A stretch of 64,000 nucleotides of DNA from Heligmosomoides polygyrus polygyrus (Eukaryota; Nematoda; Chromadorea; Rhabditida; Heligmosomidae), in assembly GCA_947396885.1 (NCBI GenBank), contig OX377205.1, positions 77,162,969-77,226,968 of the forward strand. Direction: 5' to 3'. Both the position numbers and the translations under genes were made by a program. Position 1 is the first letter of the stretch; every line of letters starts with the position of its first letter. Shown piece by piece: positions 12,334 to 25,800 of the stretch. The notes under the pieces were generated by a model. The model was not told where the DNA came from and searched no databases. It saw only the letters and a list, made by a program, of their open reading frames with translations.

Positions 12334-13577
12334 ATTAGGTCGTTGCATATGAAATGGCCGATGTTAACTGAAGACTTTAAAAGACCATAACTTTGCTTGG
12401 AAGCAATTTCATTAATCGAAATAAGCACCATTACAAATAATATCGCTTCCAATGTGGCAGCTGCTTAGATATTTTATCTTTGCAAAAATCAAGGCTACAA
12501 GAATTAATGAAACATAAGGGGTCATTTTCGACATTACTTTGCTTGCTGAATTTTTCATCCTTCTTGTGACGAGCGAAATGCTTGAAGAATTGGTAATCGG
12601 TAGGGTACAGATCTGTTGAATACGCTGGAAGCTGCAGAGTTTCGTATCACAATTCATCCAGTTCCTGGACAACAATTTTCGAAACATGCGGACGCGCGTT
12701 GTCATGCAGTAGGATTGAGCTTCTTCGGTTGACCAAAGACGCAGTTTTCTATCAATGTCTGGTGCATCACTTCAACCACGGCACAGTATTCTCCACTATG
12801 ATAGTCTGTCCAGTCTTCAAGAACATTTAATGGACCTCACAAGCCATTGTCCACCATACGGTCACCATGGTCTTCCTCGGACGGAGGCCTGGTTTCGGTA
12901 TCTCCTTGGGACTGTCGTTCTTTTCCAGCAAACGTGCAGCGACGACGATTGTCATAAAGGATCCATTATTCGTCGCATGTCACGTTCCTGTCCTAAAAAG
13001 GCTCCCTTAGGTTGCGCAGCCTTGACAAAGCACAGGTGTGTTGGCGTTTCAGAATCTGCCCGGCGGTCAGTTTATGCGAAGTCAATTTCTCAAAATTCTT
13101 TACTTTTCCAACCGCATTTAGGTGGCTACTGATAGTGCTACCTCAACGCCGAAATTCTGTGCTGGCTCTCTCACAGTTTGATGCGGATCCGCTTCCACCA
13201 TGACTTTGAGTTGGTGCCGTTAAGAAGCGATGGCGGCCTACCTCGGTCTTCATCTTCGAGACTTTCATCTGCAGATCGAAACTTTTGAACCAGTGATCAA
13301 TTGTGCGTTCATTAGCAAAGTCCTTTCTAAATGTGGCGTTGATGCTACGAGCTTCACCTGCGGCGTTGGATCCAATTTTCCAAATACTATAGAGACGACG
13401 TCCAAAACTCGTCAAGAGGTAGTTCCTTCACAAAATTTATGGATGGTAAGAAATCGAAGATCCTGCGCTTTCAAAAGCTGTACACAACGCCTGAAACAGG
13501 AACATTCGTAGCCTCAAAAAAAACGACCAGAATTTGGGGTAGCAAAATCTGGCATTTCATATGCAACGATCTATTAC
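12334..13577 (-). mobile_element. Degraded mariner transposon, reverse strand, with about 25-bp inverted ends
   Basis: Reading the minus strand, the N-terminal helix-turn-helix block is ARSINATFRKDFANERTIDHW, interrupted by indels. The C-terminal catalytic block has LLHDNARPHVSKIVVQELDEL, then YSTDLYPTDYQFFKH. Inverted ends near 12334-12359 and 13551-13577 share GATCGTTGCATATGAAATG-type sequence (GGTCG on the left). Several frameshifts and a stop after the first Asp motif show it is inactive. It resembles the irritans/SETMAR mariner group. It lies 0.7 kb upstream of unc-29 A. Confidence 0.82.
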
Positions 13578-13589
13578 AAAATTTTCTAC

Positions 13590-14280
13590 ATAATTCTGCT
13601 ACTGCGCTTTCCTAAAGTCAACCAGTGACAACGGATGTTGCTGTTCTTCTTTGCCTTCTTTTTTTTTTTGGAAAATTAGATGTTGATAGCGGACTGCAGC
13701 CTAGATGTCGGGCTCTTTCTTGTCGGCCGACTATTCGAAACATTTCAGTATATAGCACGCCAATGTAGAATACTCCTCAAGTCAAGAGGAGTTGGCCGGT
13801 CTTAGTACGCTATTCCTCTCTCAGTTAAGTGTAGGATTCCTTTACACCTGTTCATCATATGTTTCAAAGACCTTGAAGCGTCACTAGTATAATACTAGCC
13901 ATCTGCATACATTCAATCTAGCGGAAAGAATACTTGGAATATTCCGACCCTTCTGAAACCTTGATCAGAACATTTTCTTCTGAGCATACATTGTAGGTAT
14001 GGTTAAGCGTATAGCTACATATTTCACGGAAAGATAGCATCAAAGCCTTCTGTTGAGGTTTTGTCAGCTTTATCGACGTTTTCCTTTACCTGCAGCACTT
14101 GCTGCCGCTGCAGCCTATGCACTATATTGTCTAGGAACAGCACTACGATTCAGGGAGACCACCAGGAGTAGTCTTTACATTTAAGTGTATCGAGCTCATT
14201 TTTCTTTCGACGCCAGAGGTTTTAAGACCTCCAAAGCGATCAGAGTAATATGCCACACATCATTTCTACCTCACTGTTTT
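13590..14280. other. Upstream region of unc-29 copy A
   Basis: Between the mariner relic and the trans-splice acceptor. No TATA-like or conserved block stands out. This is where the promoter is expected, by position only. Confidence 0.3.
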
Positions 14281-14283
14281 CAG
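14281..14283 (+). promoter_or_regulatory. Probable spliced-leader trans-splice acceptor of unc-29 copy A
   Basis: A pyrimidine-rich stretch ending TTTTCAG lies 35 nt upstream of the start codon, with no ATG in the stretch between. In nematodes this spacing and consensus usually mark the SL1 addition site. A further upstream cis-spliced leader exon is the alternative. Confidence 0.5.
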
Positions 14284-14318
14284 ATCTGGTATGTAGCATT
14301 GTTCTGCAAAGGCAAGCC

Positions 14319-16873
14319 ATGCGTCTTCAACCAATAATCTTGGCCATCACCAGCTTCTTAGCGGTTATGGGTAAGCGCTAATCCTTTGCTAGAAAAGAAC
14401 TTGCTCTTCTCAACCACTTTCCCTCAAGACACTTGGCATTCGTCTAAGTTTTAAACAGTTCTGCACCAGCTTCTCTTGTATAACCCTTTTAGTGGTCGCA
14501 TCAGAGGATGAAGAGCGCCTTATGATGGATGTGTTTCGTGGCTACAATTCCCTGATTCAGGTCGGTGCTATAGTTAAGCTAAATTAACATTAATGGAGGA
14601 TATGTGTATACGCATAGAAACATTTCCACTTTCAGCCGGTGAAGAACATCAGTGACACTCCAATTATCGTGAAAATAGCACTACAACTCGTCCTTCTGAT
14701 CAACGTGGTACGCTTGCTTTGCTGCGTGCCATTAGGCTCGTTTTCTTAGTTTCAGCCACGCTCTTACTCTTAGTTTTCTATTCAAAACGATTTTTCCTAT
14801 ACTAGTTAATTGCTTGGTTCTAAAGTGACTTCCAAATTTTGAATTCAGCTGAAGCAGGATATTTCGATATTCGCAGTCAATTTAAGGAATATGCTGTCCA
14901 GAATTTTCAGAATAGCAAGTATGTTACATTCCTAGAGGCAGCGGAGAATCAGATTTTTAAAAAGTTAGGTTATCCACTGGACCGTATGAATCCTACCATA
15001 TGATTGAAATGCAGCGAACAGGAATAGGAGCTCTGAAGGATGTAGTCTACGGGTGCGTGGCAGCGCAGTTGATAGATGCGCCGGCGATCGCGAATGCCTC
15101 GCTCGAGGATTCTCAGCTGTGGCTCCGGCTAGCTTAACTGTTGTAGTTGCAGGAGTAGCCCGAGTGGTAGAGTTTTATTCGGAAACAATAGATGAAGGAG
15201 GAGACGTACCAACAATGACAACAGCGCCGTTCTAGAAATTCTCGGGCCAATACATGATGCGTGGTCAGGGACCAACCACTAGTAGCTGATCAGCTAGGGT
15301 CGGCTCCAACACTAACCTAGTCTTTCATCCCTCGAGAGTGGGAAAGTCGAAGCCAAACACCTATTCAAATGGCATTCCGTTAAAGTGAAGGCGTGGTGCA
15401 CTGCAAAAAGAGTTGATTAATTTGATTGCCGTCCTCTACCTTCTGTTCTTTATAAACGTGTCACGTGGTAAAACAAACCCATTTCCTTGGGAAAACTGCT
15501 TCTTTCCAATTTCTTGCCTCACCTTTTTTGTGTCGAAGGAGTTCATCACTCCTGAAGGAGGGGATTATGAAAGAAATTCATGATAACGCAACAGCTTACA
15601 AGGGAGGTCAAGGGAGATTCCCGTGAGGATCTTCAAAGGAACCTATTGTGAGATGCAGAGGCTTGTCTGGGAAACACCGCAATGGTTTTCAATTTTTTTG
15701 CATGCACCTGGGTAGATCAAAAATTGGCACTTCAGTGCGAGCTGATAAGGTGAAAGCGGCCATTTAAATGTAGTGCTTGTAATGCTCAAAAATGAGCTTA
15801 AGGAACAAGGTTTAAGAGTTCTAATGGTATACAGATCTTAGAAATCTGTCAATTTGTTAGGATTTCTGAAGAAAGTTGCAGAATAAATCCAGGTGGATCA
15901 CTGCAACCGCGCCAGCGACTAAAACCAGACCTCATATCTGACAAGACATTAAGAACAGAGTTAGAAAGCGAAAGCGGTGTTCTAAGAAAGTCAAAACGTA
16001 GTCTGTATTTAAAAAAAGTGCGCACTAATCCGCGAACTCGAACTCTTGAACCTCTCCTGCAAAACAGCATCGCTCCACACGGCCACCCAATCGCTGTTGC
16101 TGTTGCAGTGAATGATTACATGAATGTAAACTGTAGCTTCTTTCAGGAAACCTAAAAAATTGTCAGGTTTCAAAGATTTAACTGTAGCTAAATCGTAGGT
16201 GAAGTCCAAAGTTTTTGCAGGTTATTTTCTGAGCACAACATGCTCATTCCAGGATCACTTGCCTTATCAGCCCACACCGAAGTGCTACGATTTTTAGCCA
16301 TTTTTGAGCTACCCAGATGCGCGAAGGAAAATTGAGACGGAACGACGCAATATGGTTCTTATCAGACAATTCTCTACAACCCTCAATAGATCACTTTAGA
16401 AATGTCCACGAAAAGTTTATAAATATCCCTTGTTAGGTGCATGCTGAACACAACGGCGCAACCAGTAGCTACCCGTGCGGTTTGGCAAAGCCAAATAGGC
16501 AAACAGCGGCTTGCTAAAGGTATATCTATGTAACAATTTATTTTATCCTTCAATATGTTTCAAGATCTTCCTTTTTGTCTAAAGGATCCTTTTTCGAAAA
16601 TGCCTGCCTTGCTGTAGTAAAATATTCAGTATTTCTTCCTTAATGTTTAAAACGTTTTCAGGACGAAAAAGATCAAGTGATGCATACCAACGTCTGGCTA
16701 ACGCTGGTGAGTGCTAATATGATTGATTTTTTGTCACTCCAACCTCATTAATAATCAATTCAGAAATGGCATGACTTTCAAATGCGTTGGAATCCGGTAA
16801 ACTACGGCGAGATCAAGCAGATTCGAGTGCAACCGGACAAAGTATGGCTCCCCGACATCGTCCTGTTCAACAA
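14319..16873 (+). CDS. unc-29: unc-29 copy A exons 1-5: signal peptide and N-terminal half of ligand-binding domain
   Basis: Exon 1 encodes a hydrophobic signal peptide (MRLQPIILAITSFLAVM) and ends in phase 1. Exon 2 gives the family start SEDEERLMMDVFRGYN. Exon 3 (residues 41-64) carries an N-glycosylation sequon NIS and the QLVLLINV strand. Exon 4 is [15 protein letters not shown]. Exon 5 encodes the [10 protein letters not shown] and DKVWLPDIVLFN blocks of the Cys-loop receptor fold. Introns 1, 2 and 4 are short (122, 75 and 57 bp). Intron 3 is 1954 bp and repeat-filled. Confidence 0.93.
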
Positions 16874-19800
16874 GTATGTATACCTTCTGTCAAAATAGTG
16901 ACCAAGAACCTCATCAACATTACCATTTTGACGACGAGAGCGATTTTCGCGTGTCTGTCCCGTGGGACGAAGCGTACCACGCAAGTATGGGACGAGATCC
17001 TTTGACCCAAACTTCTTCTAAACGATAATTTGGGATGATGAGCATGATGGTGGTGTCTGTTTGGACGGTTGCGCAAACTTATCCCCCAGATCGATAATTA
17101 GGGTAGTCGTGTCAGACTCTCCGCTGTACTGAACTTCGTCTAAGGGTTTATTGGAGGTGCTGATCTCGAATATCACACTCTCTTTTCAAATATCAGCCAA
17201 CTACGATAGGTAGCGGTAAGTAAGCTACGTCGGCTACGTGATGTAGTTGGGATACGACATGACGGGGAAAGGGTCACCGATCTAGCCAGAACTTGGTCCA
17301 GGAGAAAATCTTTGATGCTGTGACGTGCGATTTTTAAAATTTCAACAAACTCACTAGGGTATGTTACGTTGGATATGGATAACGCTCACCAACTCATATC
17401 CATCGTCACATAATTGATCATAGCCCGCACCTTGCCCTCTTAGGCTTTCGAAATCTGTGAATTGCGCTCTCGGCTTCACTCCCGTTCTCGTTGGGACCAG
17501 TCTCTGCCGTTTTGGTTCTTCCCCTTGAAATTGTCATCGAGGCATTTTTGCTGAGGCCGCTGTCGTCGTGCTTCGTTTGGTCAGTGACTACGGACAAATC
17601 TTATATCTGCCGTCCTGTTGATCCTCTTTGTTAGAAACAAAGTACTAGTTAGTAACGAATTTGCTACGCTAGTCGTGTCACTCCGGCCTACGAAAGTCGA
17701 ATGGAATCAATGACGATTCGAGGCTCGTGCCAAGACATTTTCATGTCACCGTCCTCCCTCAGGCCATCGTACACAGTGCATAGTGGTGAGATTTAACTCC
17801 AGGTACAGCTCCTGGGCGGCCGTTGACATCGTTCCATAGGGACGATGTTATATCATCGCTCGCTCATGGGTGAGCGATGACATAGACAACTAAAACAATT
17901 GGGACCGTATAAGACCCTGTGGAAAGAGAAAACGCGAGTGCCAGTTTGGCCTATGTTATACTCTCGCTCACCCCGAGCGAAGCTCGGGGTGAGCGAGAGT
18001 ATAACATAGGCCAAACTGGCACTCATGGGTGAGCGATGGCATAGACACTTCACGATGCTTCATATACCACGCTAAGGATATGTTTAGTGCACAGTGACCC
18101 TAGAATGGTCAAACAAGAAAGAATTTTCAGTGATTCTTGACGATAGTACCTTCCAGCAGTTTTACATTTGGACCCGCACGTATCGTAAAATAAGGAGGGG
18201 TTTAGTGCCGTTTGTATTGCAGGGGATTCGACTCAATACCACACTTACCAGTTTCAACCGTAGGTTGAGCGGACGACTTCGACTCCAAGCTTAACAGAAG
18301 AATCGTCGCTCACCGAAGAATTCCCACGACAAACATTGACAAGATGCAATGCTCTGATCAACCAGACCAATCCTTTCTGTTTTGCTCCCTCAACGACTCA
18401 TGGACCGCTTCCGGAACACGGGGCCCAGGGGGGTCGAGCGTTCTATCCCCTCGTCCCCCTGGCCCGCCCACCCCCAACCCCCTGGGCTTGCTCGAGAGTC
18501 TAGTGGCTGCCTTACGAGATAGTGGAGACGCAGACATTTGCCACGCCTCTGTTTAAAGGGCGGGGGATAGAACGCCACTCCGCCGGGGCCCAGAAGCTCG
18601 TGGCCGCGCGTCGCTGACGCTCCCCTTTCTAACAGCAATCGTGCAGCGGCGCGTCAAATTCGGGGCGCGGCGCGACTGGCCGCGCCGCTCCCCAAATTGA
18701 CGCGCCGCGCCGCGGCGGGAGTATAAAAGGCGCCTAAGGCCTCGTGCATACTTCCCGTCGCCGCGATGGAATCGCGGCGATGAGTTTTGCAGAGCGACGC
18801 GAAAGAATTTGAATTTCTCAGCGCTCGTCGCATCGCTCATCGCTCTGCAAGGAAGCGCGACGGCGATCCGTCCAGGACCAACGCTAAACACCGCGAGCGG
18901 CGCGAAAAAGTATGCCATGCCCGCGATGGGCGCGGGAAGCCATCGCGCATGCCGACCGCCACTGTTGCGGCGGCCGCGTCGAAGTTCTCTTTGACTATTC
19001 CGCCGCACGCGGTCGAATAGTCAAAAGAAACTTCGCCGCGGCCACCGCAGCAGTGTCGGTCGGAAACGCGATGGCTTCCCGCACACCCATCGTGGGCATG
19101 GCATACTTTTTCGCGCCGCGCGCGATGTTCAGCGTTGGTTCTGAACAGATCGCCGTCCCGCTCCCTTGCAGAGTAGTGGGCGATGCGAGGAGCACTGAGA
19201 AGTTCAAATTCTTTCGCGTCGCTCTCATCCTCATCGCCGCGATTACATCGCGGCGACGTGAAGTATGCACGAAACCTAAAGATATGCTCCCATATCGATA
19301 GGCGGCGCGACGCGATCGATATGGGAGCATATCATTAGGCATCGCTCGGGGTTAGCGGTAGTATAACAAAGGCCTTAGGCGATCTGCCGCTAGCGATACT
19401 TCGCTACCGGTTTGTCATACCATCGCTTGTATCCCGCATCGCTGAGCTCACCAGAGCATCGGCAGAAGTAGAACTGCTGAAAACAATCAATTCAAGAAGA
19501 ACTAAGGAGCGAAAATGAGAAGGAACTAAAAACTGATATGAGAACATCAGCACCAATACGAAAAAGGAAAATCGAGCGGAACTCATAAAACAAGATAAAA
19601 TGAGCGCTGGCCGGCTGCGGCCTTTGTCGATGCTAATGAAAGCAGTCAACTCAACAGGAATTCAGGACTAAAACTGAGACATAACCAACAACAAGCACAA
19701 CCCCTTCAACATCAATAAAAACAAGAACATCAAAAGTGAGCCGCCCACCAAATAAGATAACAAGGGCGCTGCGCGGCACGAGCCTCATCGACACTGCTGA

Positions 19801-22800
19801 AAACAATCAATTCAACAAGAATTGGTATGTCTATATGAGAACATCGAAGTGAAACATCGTGGAGCAACCTGGCAGCTGTGATGGGAAGCCTGCAGCGCAA
19901 ACTACGCAGCGGCAGAAAACACTATTAACAACGGGGCTATCACTTGCTTGAGCCCTATCGACGACACCGCTCGCTCTGTTTGTCGCCGTCGCTTGGGATG
20001 AGCGATGGTATAGCATAGGCCTAGGACATCTTTCGAGGAAATTTGTGGGGTAGATGGCCCGCGGACGACGAACGTCATGAGTTCAGAACACGTCATCGTC
20101 AATATACGGTGTAACGTCCTCTCCTACGTAACAAGCCATTGGAAGCATGCATTGTTGATCAGTGACATCCTGCACCAAGAAGCAGGTCCAGTGGATATGA
20201 AAGCAGCGTGGGCCGCAGTAGGAATTATGCGTAATTGTGTAGACTAGGTACCTTGGAGCCCACTTGTGTGTTTTATAATAACTTGTGTATGCGTGACCTG
20301 GCAACGTGAGCATAGGAAACGGGTTGCCGTTAGGTATAAAGGGAAGATGAGCTGGAGGGGGAACCTAAGGTGGAGTGGAAGATGGAGTGCAACCATACAA
20401 CTTCTCTGTATTCTCGTCATGTTATATGAGACTGTTCTGCATCGATTTTGACCCCTCGATCCACGCATTGATTTTGCTGTCTCGCGGTGTCGTTAATCGC
20501 GCGCGACATTCATGTTAAGGCCTCCACACACTTCTGCGGCAACGCCGCTCGCCGCTATGGTTAAGGATAGGGAAGAAAAGCCGCCGGCGGCGGCCTCTGC
20601 TTCCCTGCCCTGTGGTTTAGGATAGGACTGCGGCGTTGTCGCAGAAGTGTGCGGGGGCCTTTAAAGGGAATCGCAATGCATTGGGCCGGGATTCAGAGCG
20701 TTCCGTTGCACACCCCTGCATTCCGAACGCTGCTGCTTCCTTCACAACCCTGTTGAGGAGCTAGCAGCCGAGGATACCACTACCGCCTCCTCCTCCGATC
20801 CTGCTCACTCCAACTTGTTTCTTTTGTATTGTATAGTTCCCGTATTGTTAGTAAACTTTTTATTAAAAGACTCGACTCCTCTAAAGAGACTGAGAAGACG
20901 TGGCATCAAAGCACAGGCCCTTGGTAGCCGACCTTAACATACCTCTACCCACCAGGCCCGGAAGTGAGGACGGAACCCAGTATGCGGACTGCGGGGTTAA
21001 AGCGGAACGAGCTACGAAGGCAGTGCTCGAAGCAGGCCTTCCAGATCCAGCTGGTCCCGTGAATGAGACCTGGATTAAGGTAGCCCATACAATCCTGAGA
21101 TGTGCCCAGGAAACCCTGGAAGAAACAAAGGGAGGAACCAGAGGGGAGAAATCGGCATGGTTCTGGAACGAAGAGGTGCAGGCTGCGGTGAAGAGGAAGA
21201 AGGAGGCCTACAAGCTGTGGCAGAAGACGAGGGCACCCGAGCATCTCACAGCCTACAGGAAGCTGAAGAGGCTGGCAAAAACAGCTGTAGCGAAGGCAAA
21301 GAACGCGGAAATGGATGCTCTGTACTAGAGACTAGACGGGCCAGAGGGAGAGAAGTTCGCCATCCGCCTGGCCAAGGCGCGTCATAGAGCTAGCCTCGAC
21401 ATTCGAGTAGTGAAGACTGTGAAGAGTGCTGACGATAGGGTGTTACGAAGCCGGTCGAGGTCAGAGAGAGATGGGAGGAGTACTTCAAGGAACTCCTGAA
21501 CGAGGAGTTCCCTCGTCGGGAGGCCGAGGAAGAACAACCAACGGAAGGACCCATCCCACCCTGGACGCAAGAAGAGGTTCGCAAGGCCTTTGGGAAGATG
21601 AAACTCGGAAAGGCAGCAGGGCCTGAAAGTGTGCCAGTAGAGGCTTGGAAGGTGCTCGGGGACCTCGGAATCAATTGGCTGACGCAGTTCCTCAACAGAA
21701 TCACGAAAGAAGGTAAGATGCCGGATGACTGGAGGAACAGCACCATAGTCCCCATCTTCAAGCAGAAGGGAGACGCTTCCGAATGCTCCAACTACCGAGG
21801 GATCAAACTGATCTCACACACGATGAAGATCTACGAACGACTGGTCGACTCAAGGCTGAGGGAGATGGTACACACCTCCCAGGTGCAGTGGGGCTTCATG
21901 CCTGAGAGGTCCACCACAGACGCCATCTTCATCGCTCGTCAGGTGATGGAGAAATATCGGGAGAATCGAAAACCCTGCTACCTGACATTCCTGGACCTGG
22001 AGAAGGCCTACGACAGGCTAGCTCGGGCCGTAATCTGGAATGCCCTTCGAGGGAGGGGTGTCCCGCAACGTCTGATCACGGTTATAAGGGACATGTACGA
22101 GCGCTCGAAAGCGGCGATACGAGCTCCACACGGGGTGACAAGGAAAGTGGACATCACAGTGGGGGTACACCAAGGGTCGGCTCTGAGCCCGTTCCTCTTC
22201 ATGCTGACGCTTGACTCTATAGTGAACCACCAAGAGGAAGGCCCTCTCAGAACGATCCTCTACGCGGACGACATCGCCCTAGTAGCCGACAACCAGGAGG
22301 AGCTGGAGGAGAAGGTGCAGCTGTGACAGAAAGCCCTCGCAGACAACGGCCTACGGCTGAACGTGAAGAAGACGAAGTTCATAAGCTCTGAGCAGTGCGC
22401 TGGATCGATCCTAGACTGCCAAGGGGAAACGACGGAGAAGGTGGAAGAATTCCGTTACCTCGGAAGTGACCTATCCGAGAAAGGAAGTGTGGACCAGGCG
22501 CTCAGGGAACGGATAAACGCAGCCTGGCTCAAGTGGATGGAGTCCACAGGGATCCTCTGCGACCGTAGATGCTCCAGGACACTCAAAGGCAAGCTCTATA
22601 GAACAGTTGTGAGACCTGCCCTCCTCTACGGCAGTGAGTGCTGGGCCCTGGGTAAGGCGCAGGAGCGGCAACTGCACGCGGCGGAGATGAGGATGCTCAG
22701 GTGGGTATGTGGATGGACCCGTCGGGACAGGGTGCGAAACGAGGATGTTAGGGCAGTGATGAAGACAGCTCCGATCCAGCTGAAGATGAGGGAACAGCGC

Positions 22801-25800
22801 CTTATGTGGTACGGACACATCCTCAGAAGACAAGAGGACCATCCCACAAGGTTGGCCCTAGATTTCGAGGCACCCGGAAAGCGTCCGAGAGGAGCCCAAG
22901 GAAAAGATGGAAGGACGTCATCAAGAGATATCTCGCCGAAGTCGGCGCAACGGCAGATGACGCCCTTGATAGGATGGGGTGGCGACAGATCACAAGAACA
23001 GCGGACCCTGCGACTGCGCGGGACTAAACGCTCAGGAGAAGAAGAAGAAGAAGACTCGACTTCTCTAAAAGTGATTACTGCCACACGCTATTCAATATTG
23101 GGTGAATTTATAGATGCACAAAATAAACTCTAACAGATTGTTGAATCTGTTTGAAATAAAAATTTTACTGACGATGAGATATGTTCATAATATAGAGATG
23201 ATACGTGCAAAATATCTCTGGTATTTCGCGCAAATACCAGTCATATTTTGCAAGCAATTCTTCCAAAATTTTCATTTACTCCAATTATATGACTGCATAC
23301 TTTTATTTGAAAGCAAACACTTTCCAAGAAAAATAATACACATGCTGTTTAACTGAAGTTATGCAGTGCAAAAAGGTGGTATATTTTTTTGTTTTGCGTT
23401 CGTTTTTGCTGTTTCTAGATTTGAACGCATAGAAGCAGCAGTTACGCCATTCCTTCCCAATAAACAATGCAGTGTATGGAATGAGTGCTTGGCACAATCT
23501 CACGCTATAACACCAACATTTTTTTTGATTTCTAACCCGTCGTGGTGAACCTGGAAATATTGTTTAAGGTTGTATAGTAAAAATTTTATGTTTATCCAAC
23601 AGTTTAGTAAATTTTTTTCAAAACACTGTCAAAGTGAGCCCTTAGTACAAAATTTATTCAAAAAAGATGTTTAAATAAAAGATAACTATTTTAACGTGAT
23701 TAGACTGCTTCTGTTTAATCTTCGCTACCTCGGACTTTGTTTCAGTCTCCATTTTATTTCTGAAGGTATGCGGTTTCAAACTGAAAAATGTTCGTTCCGA
23801 AGTGAGATGTGTACAGTTCATCGTGAAATTGGTCTATAATACTCGATGCTACCAACGGTTTTCTACTTTGCGGGCTGCATAATTCTTTTTCTCGTGCAGA
23901 AGTAAAATTTAGCAGGTGCTAAAGTAAAGGCAAAACGTTCGCATGGTCTAACAGATGGTCGATTTCGAAAATCATCTACAAATTCTAGAACTGTTCAGTG
24001 CTAAACTTGTATGAATAACACTACCGTGATTTGAAAAGAGCCGCATTTTTTACCTATTTTTATCTTCAAGAAGTCGAGCTCAAGCATCTGGCCTATAGTA
24101 AAACAGCTGTAAAATAGGATCTGAAAAAGAATACAAATCTTGAGTGCCGACGTGCAGTACCTGAAGAAAATACTTGATTTTTTCACAGATTATCTAAATC
24201 ATTTAAGTGCTGATGGCAACTACGAAGTGTCGTTCATGTGCAATGTCGTCATCAACTATCTCGGAGACATGCTCTGGGTGCCACCCGCGATTTACAAGAG
24301 CTCATGCATTATTGGTAAGTTTCTTGTAAGAGAAATTCGAGGAACGAAGGGATAAAAGCTACCGCTATACATTTCAACTTCGCAAACGCCACTCTAGGTG
24401 CAGCGCAGAATCGTCTTTGGCAGAAACAATGGCTTAAGCCGCCAGCTAATAACGAATCAGTGATTTATCTTTTCAAATATATCACCAGTTTACCGAGCTT
24501 AAATTGAAAGAAATCTCTGGATTTCGTGTGAACGGATCTTATAAACGATTCGATACCGTACACAAAACTCCGAGCCACATACGACCAAAATTGATTTTCT
24601 GGTATAAGCATGATAGTCGGGTTGATAGGCAATCTCAGATTCAACATTACTCCAGGGGTCAAATTCCTCAACCGCTTACAGCGAGCCTACGGTGAAATTA
24701 TCGCCAAAACCTAATGCTAATGAATCAGGGGGTGATGCGGTTTTTTCGCCATTAGAGGGCAGTAAGTGGTTGATGAATCTGGTCCCTGATCTGCACGCCT
24801 TGTGGGATTCATCCGTTAGGGTTGATTCATGGTAACTACTCGTTGTGAGGTGCGGAGACAACATGGCCACAATGTTTTTCTCTTATGGTAACATGTACGC
24901 ATAAACTCAAACCAACTTGAAACTTATTCAAACAACGTTTTTCCACCAGCAGACCAAGAATGTTGACACATTCTTTAGACATTTGTGTGAAAGTCTCTAA
25001 ACGACAAACTTTTTTGTCGGCATGAGAGTGTAGTTCAGCACGAAATTCGCGAACTTAGGCTAGCGCGTGCACACATTTCCAAATATTTGGAGATGCTTGT
25101 CTACTTACTTGTGTGTGGTTTTTCCCATTACATGATGTAGGGAACACAAACACATTTTTGAATTCTGAGTTTCTTCCGGCGGAGTTTATCGAGCTAGTGT
25201 TGATTTCAGAGAGAAACCTCAAAGATTGACTAAAACTTGAAATCACTTGTGTTGCTTGCACAATCCTTCACTCGTTGATCACACAATTGCTCGAGTGGGC
25301 GACACCATCATCTCAATTCCTGACTTCTGTGTGCCGGGGTAACCTAGTGGATTTACTCGGTAGAAAGAGTGCCACGTGCCACACTTTTTCGTTATATTTT
25401 TTGCTAAGATGTAAGAGCTTTTTTGGGCTCTTGGTGCTTTTATGACGCGCAGAATTTAGTCGGTTAGGGAGCTGATTTGGTCAACCCACATAATTTTCGA
25501 CGAGGAGGACCAAGCAACAGCCTCTCTGACCCTCGAGCGTCAATGAAGATCGGAACTCTGAGGGGGGGGGGGGGCGGAGAAGTTCTCTTTCCCTTGCGTG
25601 TATCTTCCTCTTGATTTCTCATTGCCCGATGTTAACCGCGTGTTCATCCTGCTTCGTAAGGCAAACAATGGGTATGCATCAAGACATTGTTCTTGATGCT
25701 ACCAATGTTCAGGAAGAACGGGAGTGCAACGCACAATTACAAATCCAAAACATTCTTACTCCGCTCAAAGTAAGATTGCAGTACTGTGTTGATATAGCGG

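Noticed and set aside
18553..19301. Open frames of 115-151 codons on both strands across the GC-rich foldback
   Set aside because: Arginine- and alanine-rich composition follows from GC content and symmetry. Frames mirror each other across the inverted repeat and show no domain.
17855..19340. A CRISPR-like or regulatory array of repeats
   Set aside because: The repeats are inverted MITE ends in a eukaryotic intron, without regular spacers.
25561..25578. Poly(G) tract in intron 6
   Set aside because: A simple homopolymer with no partner structure.
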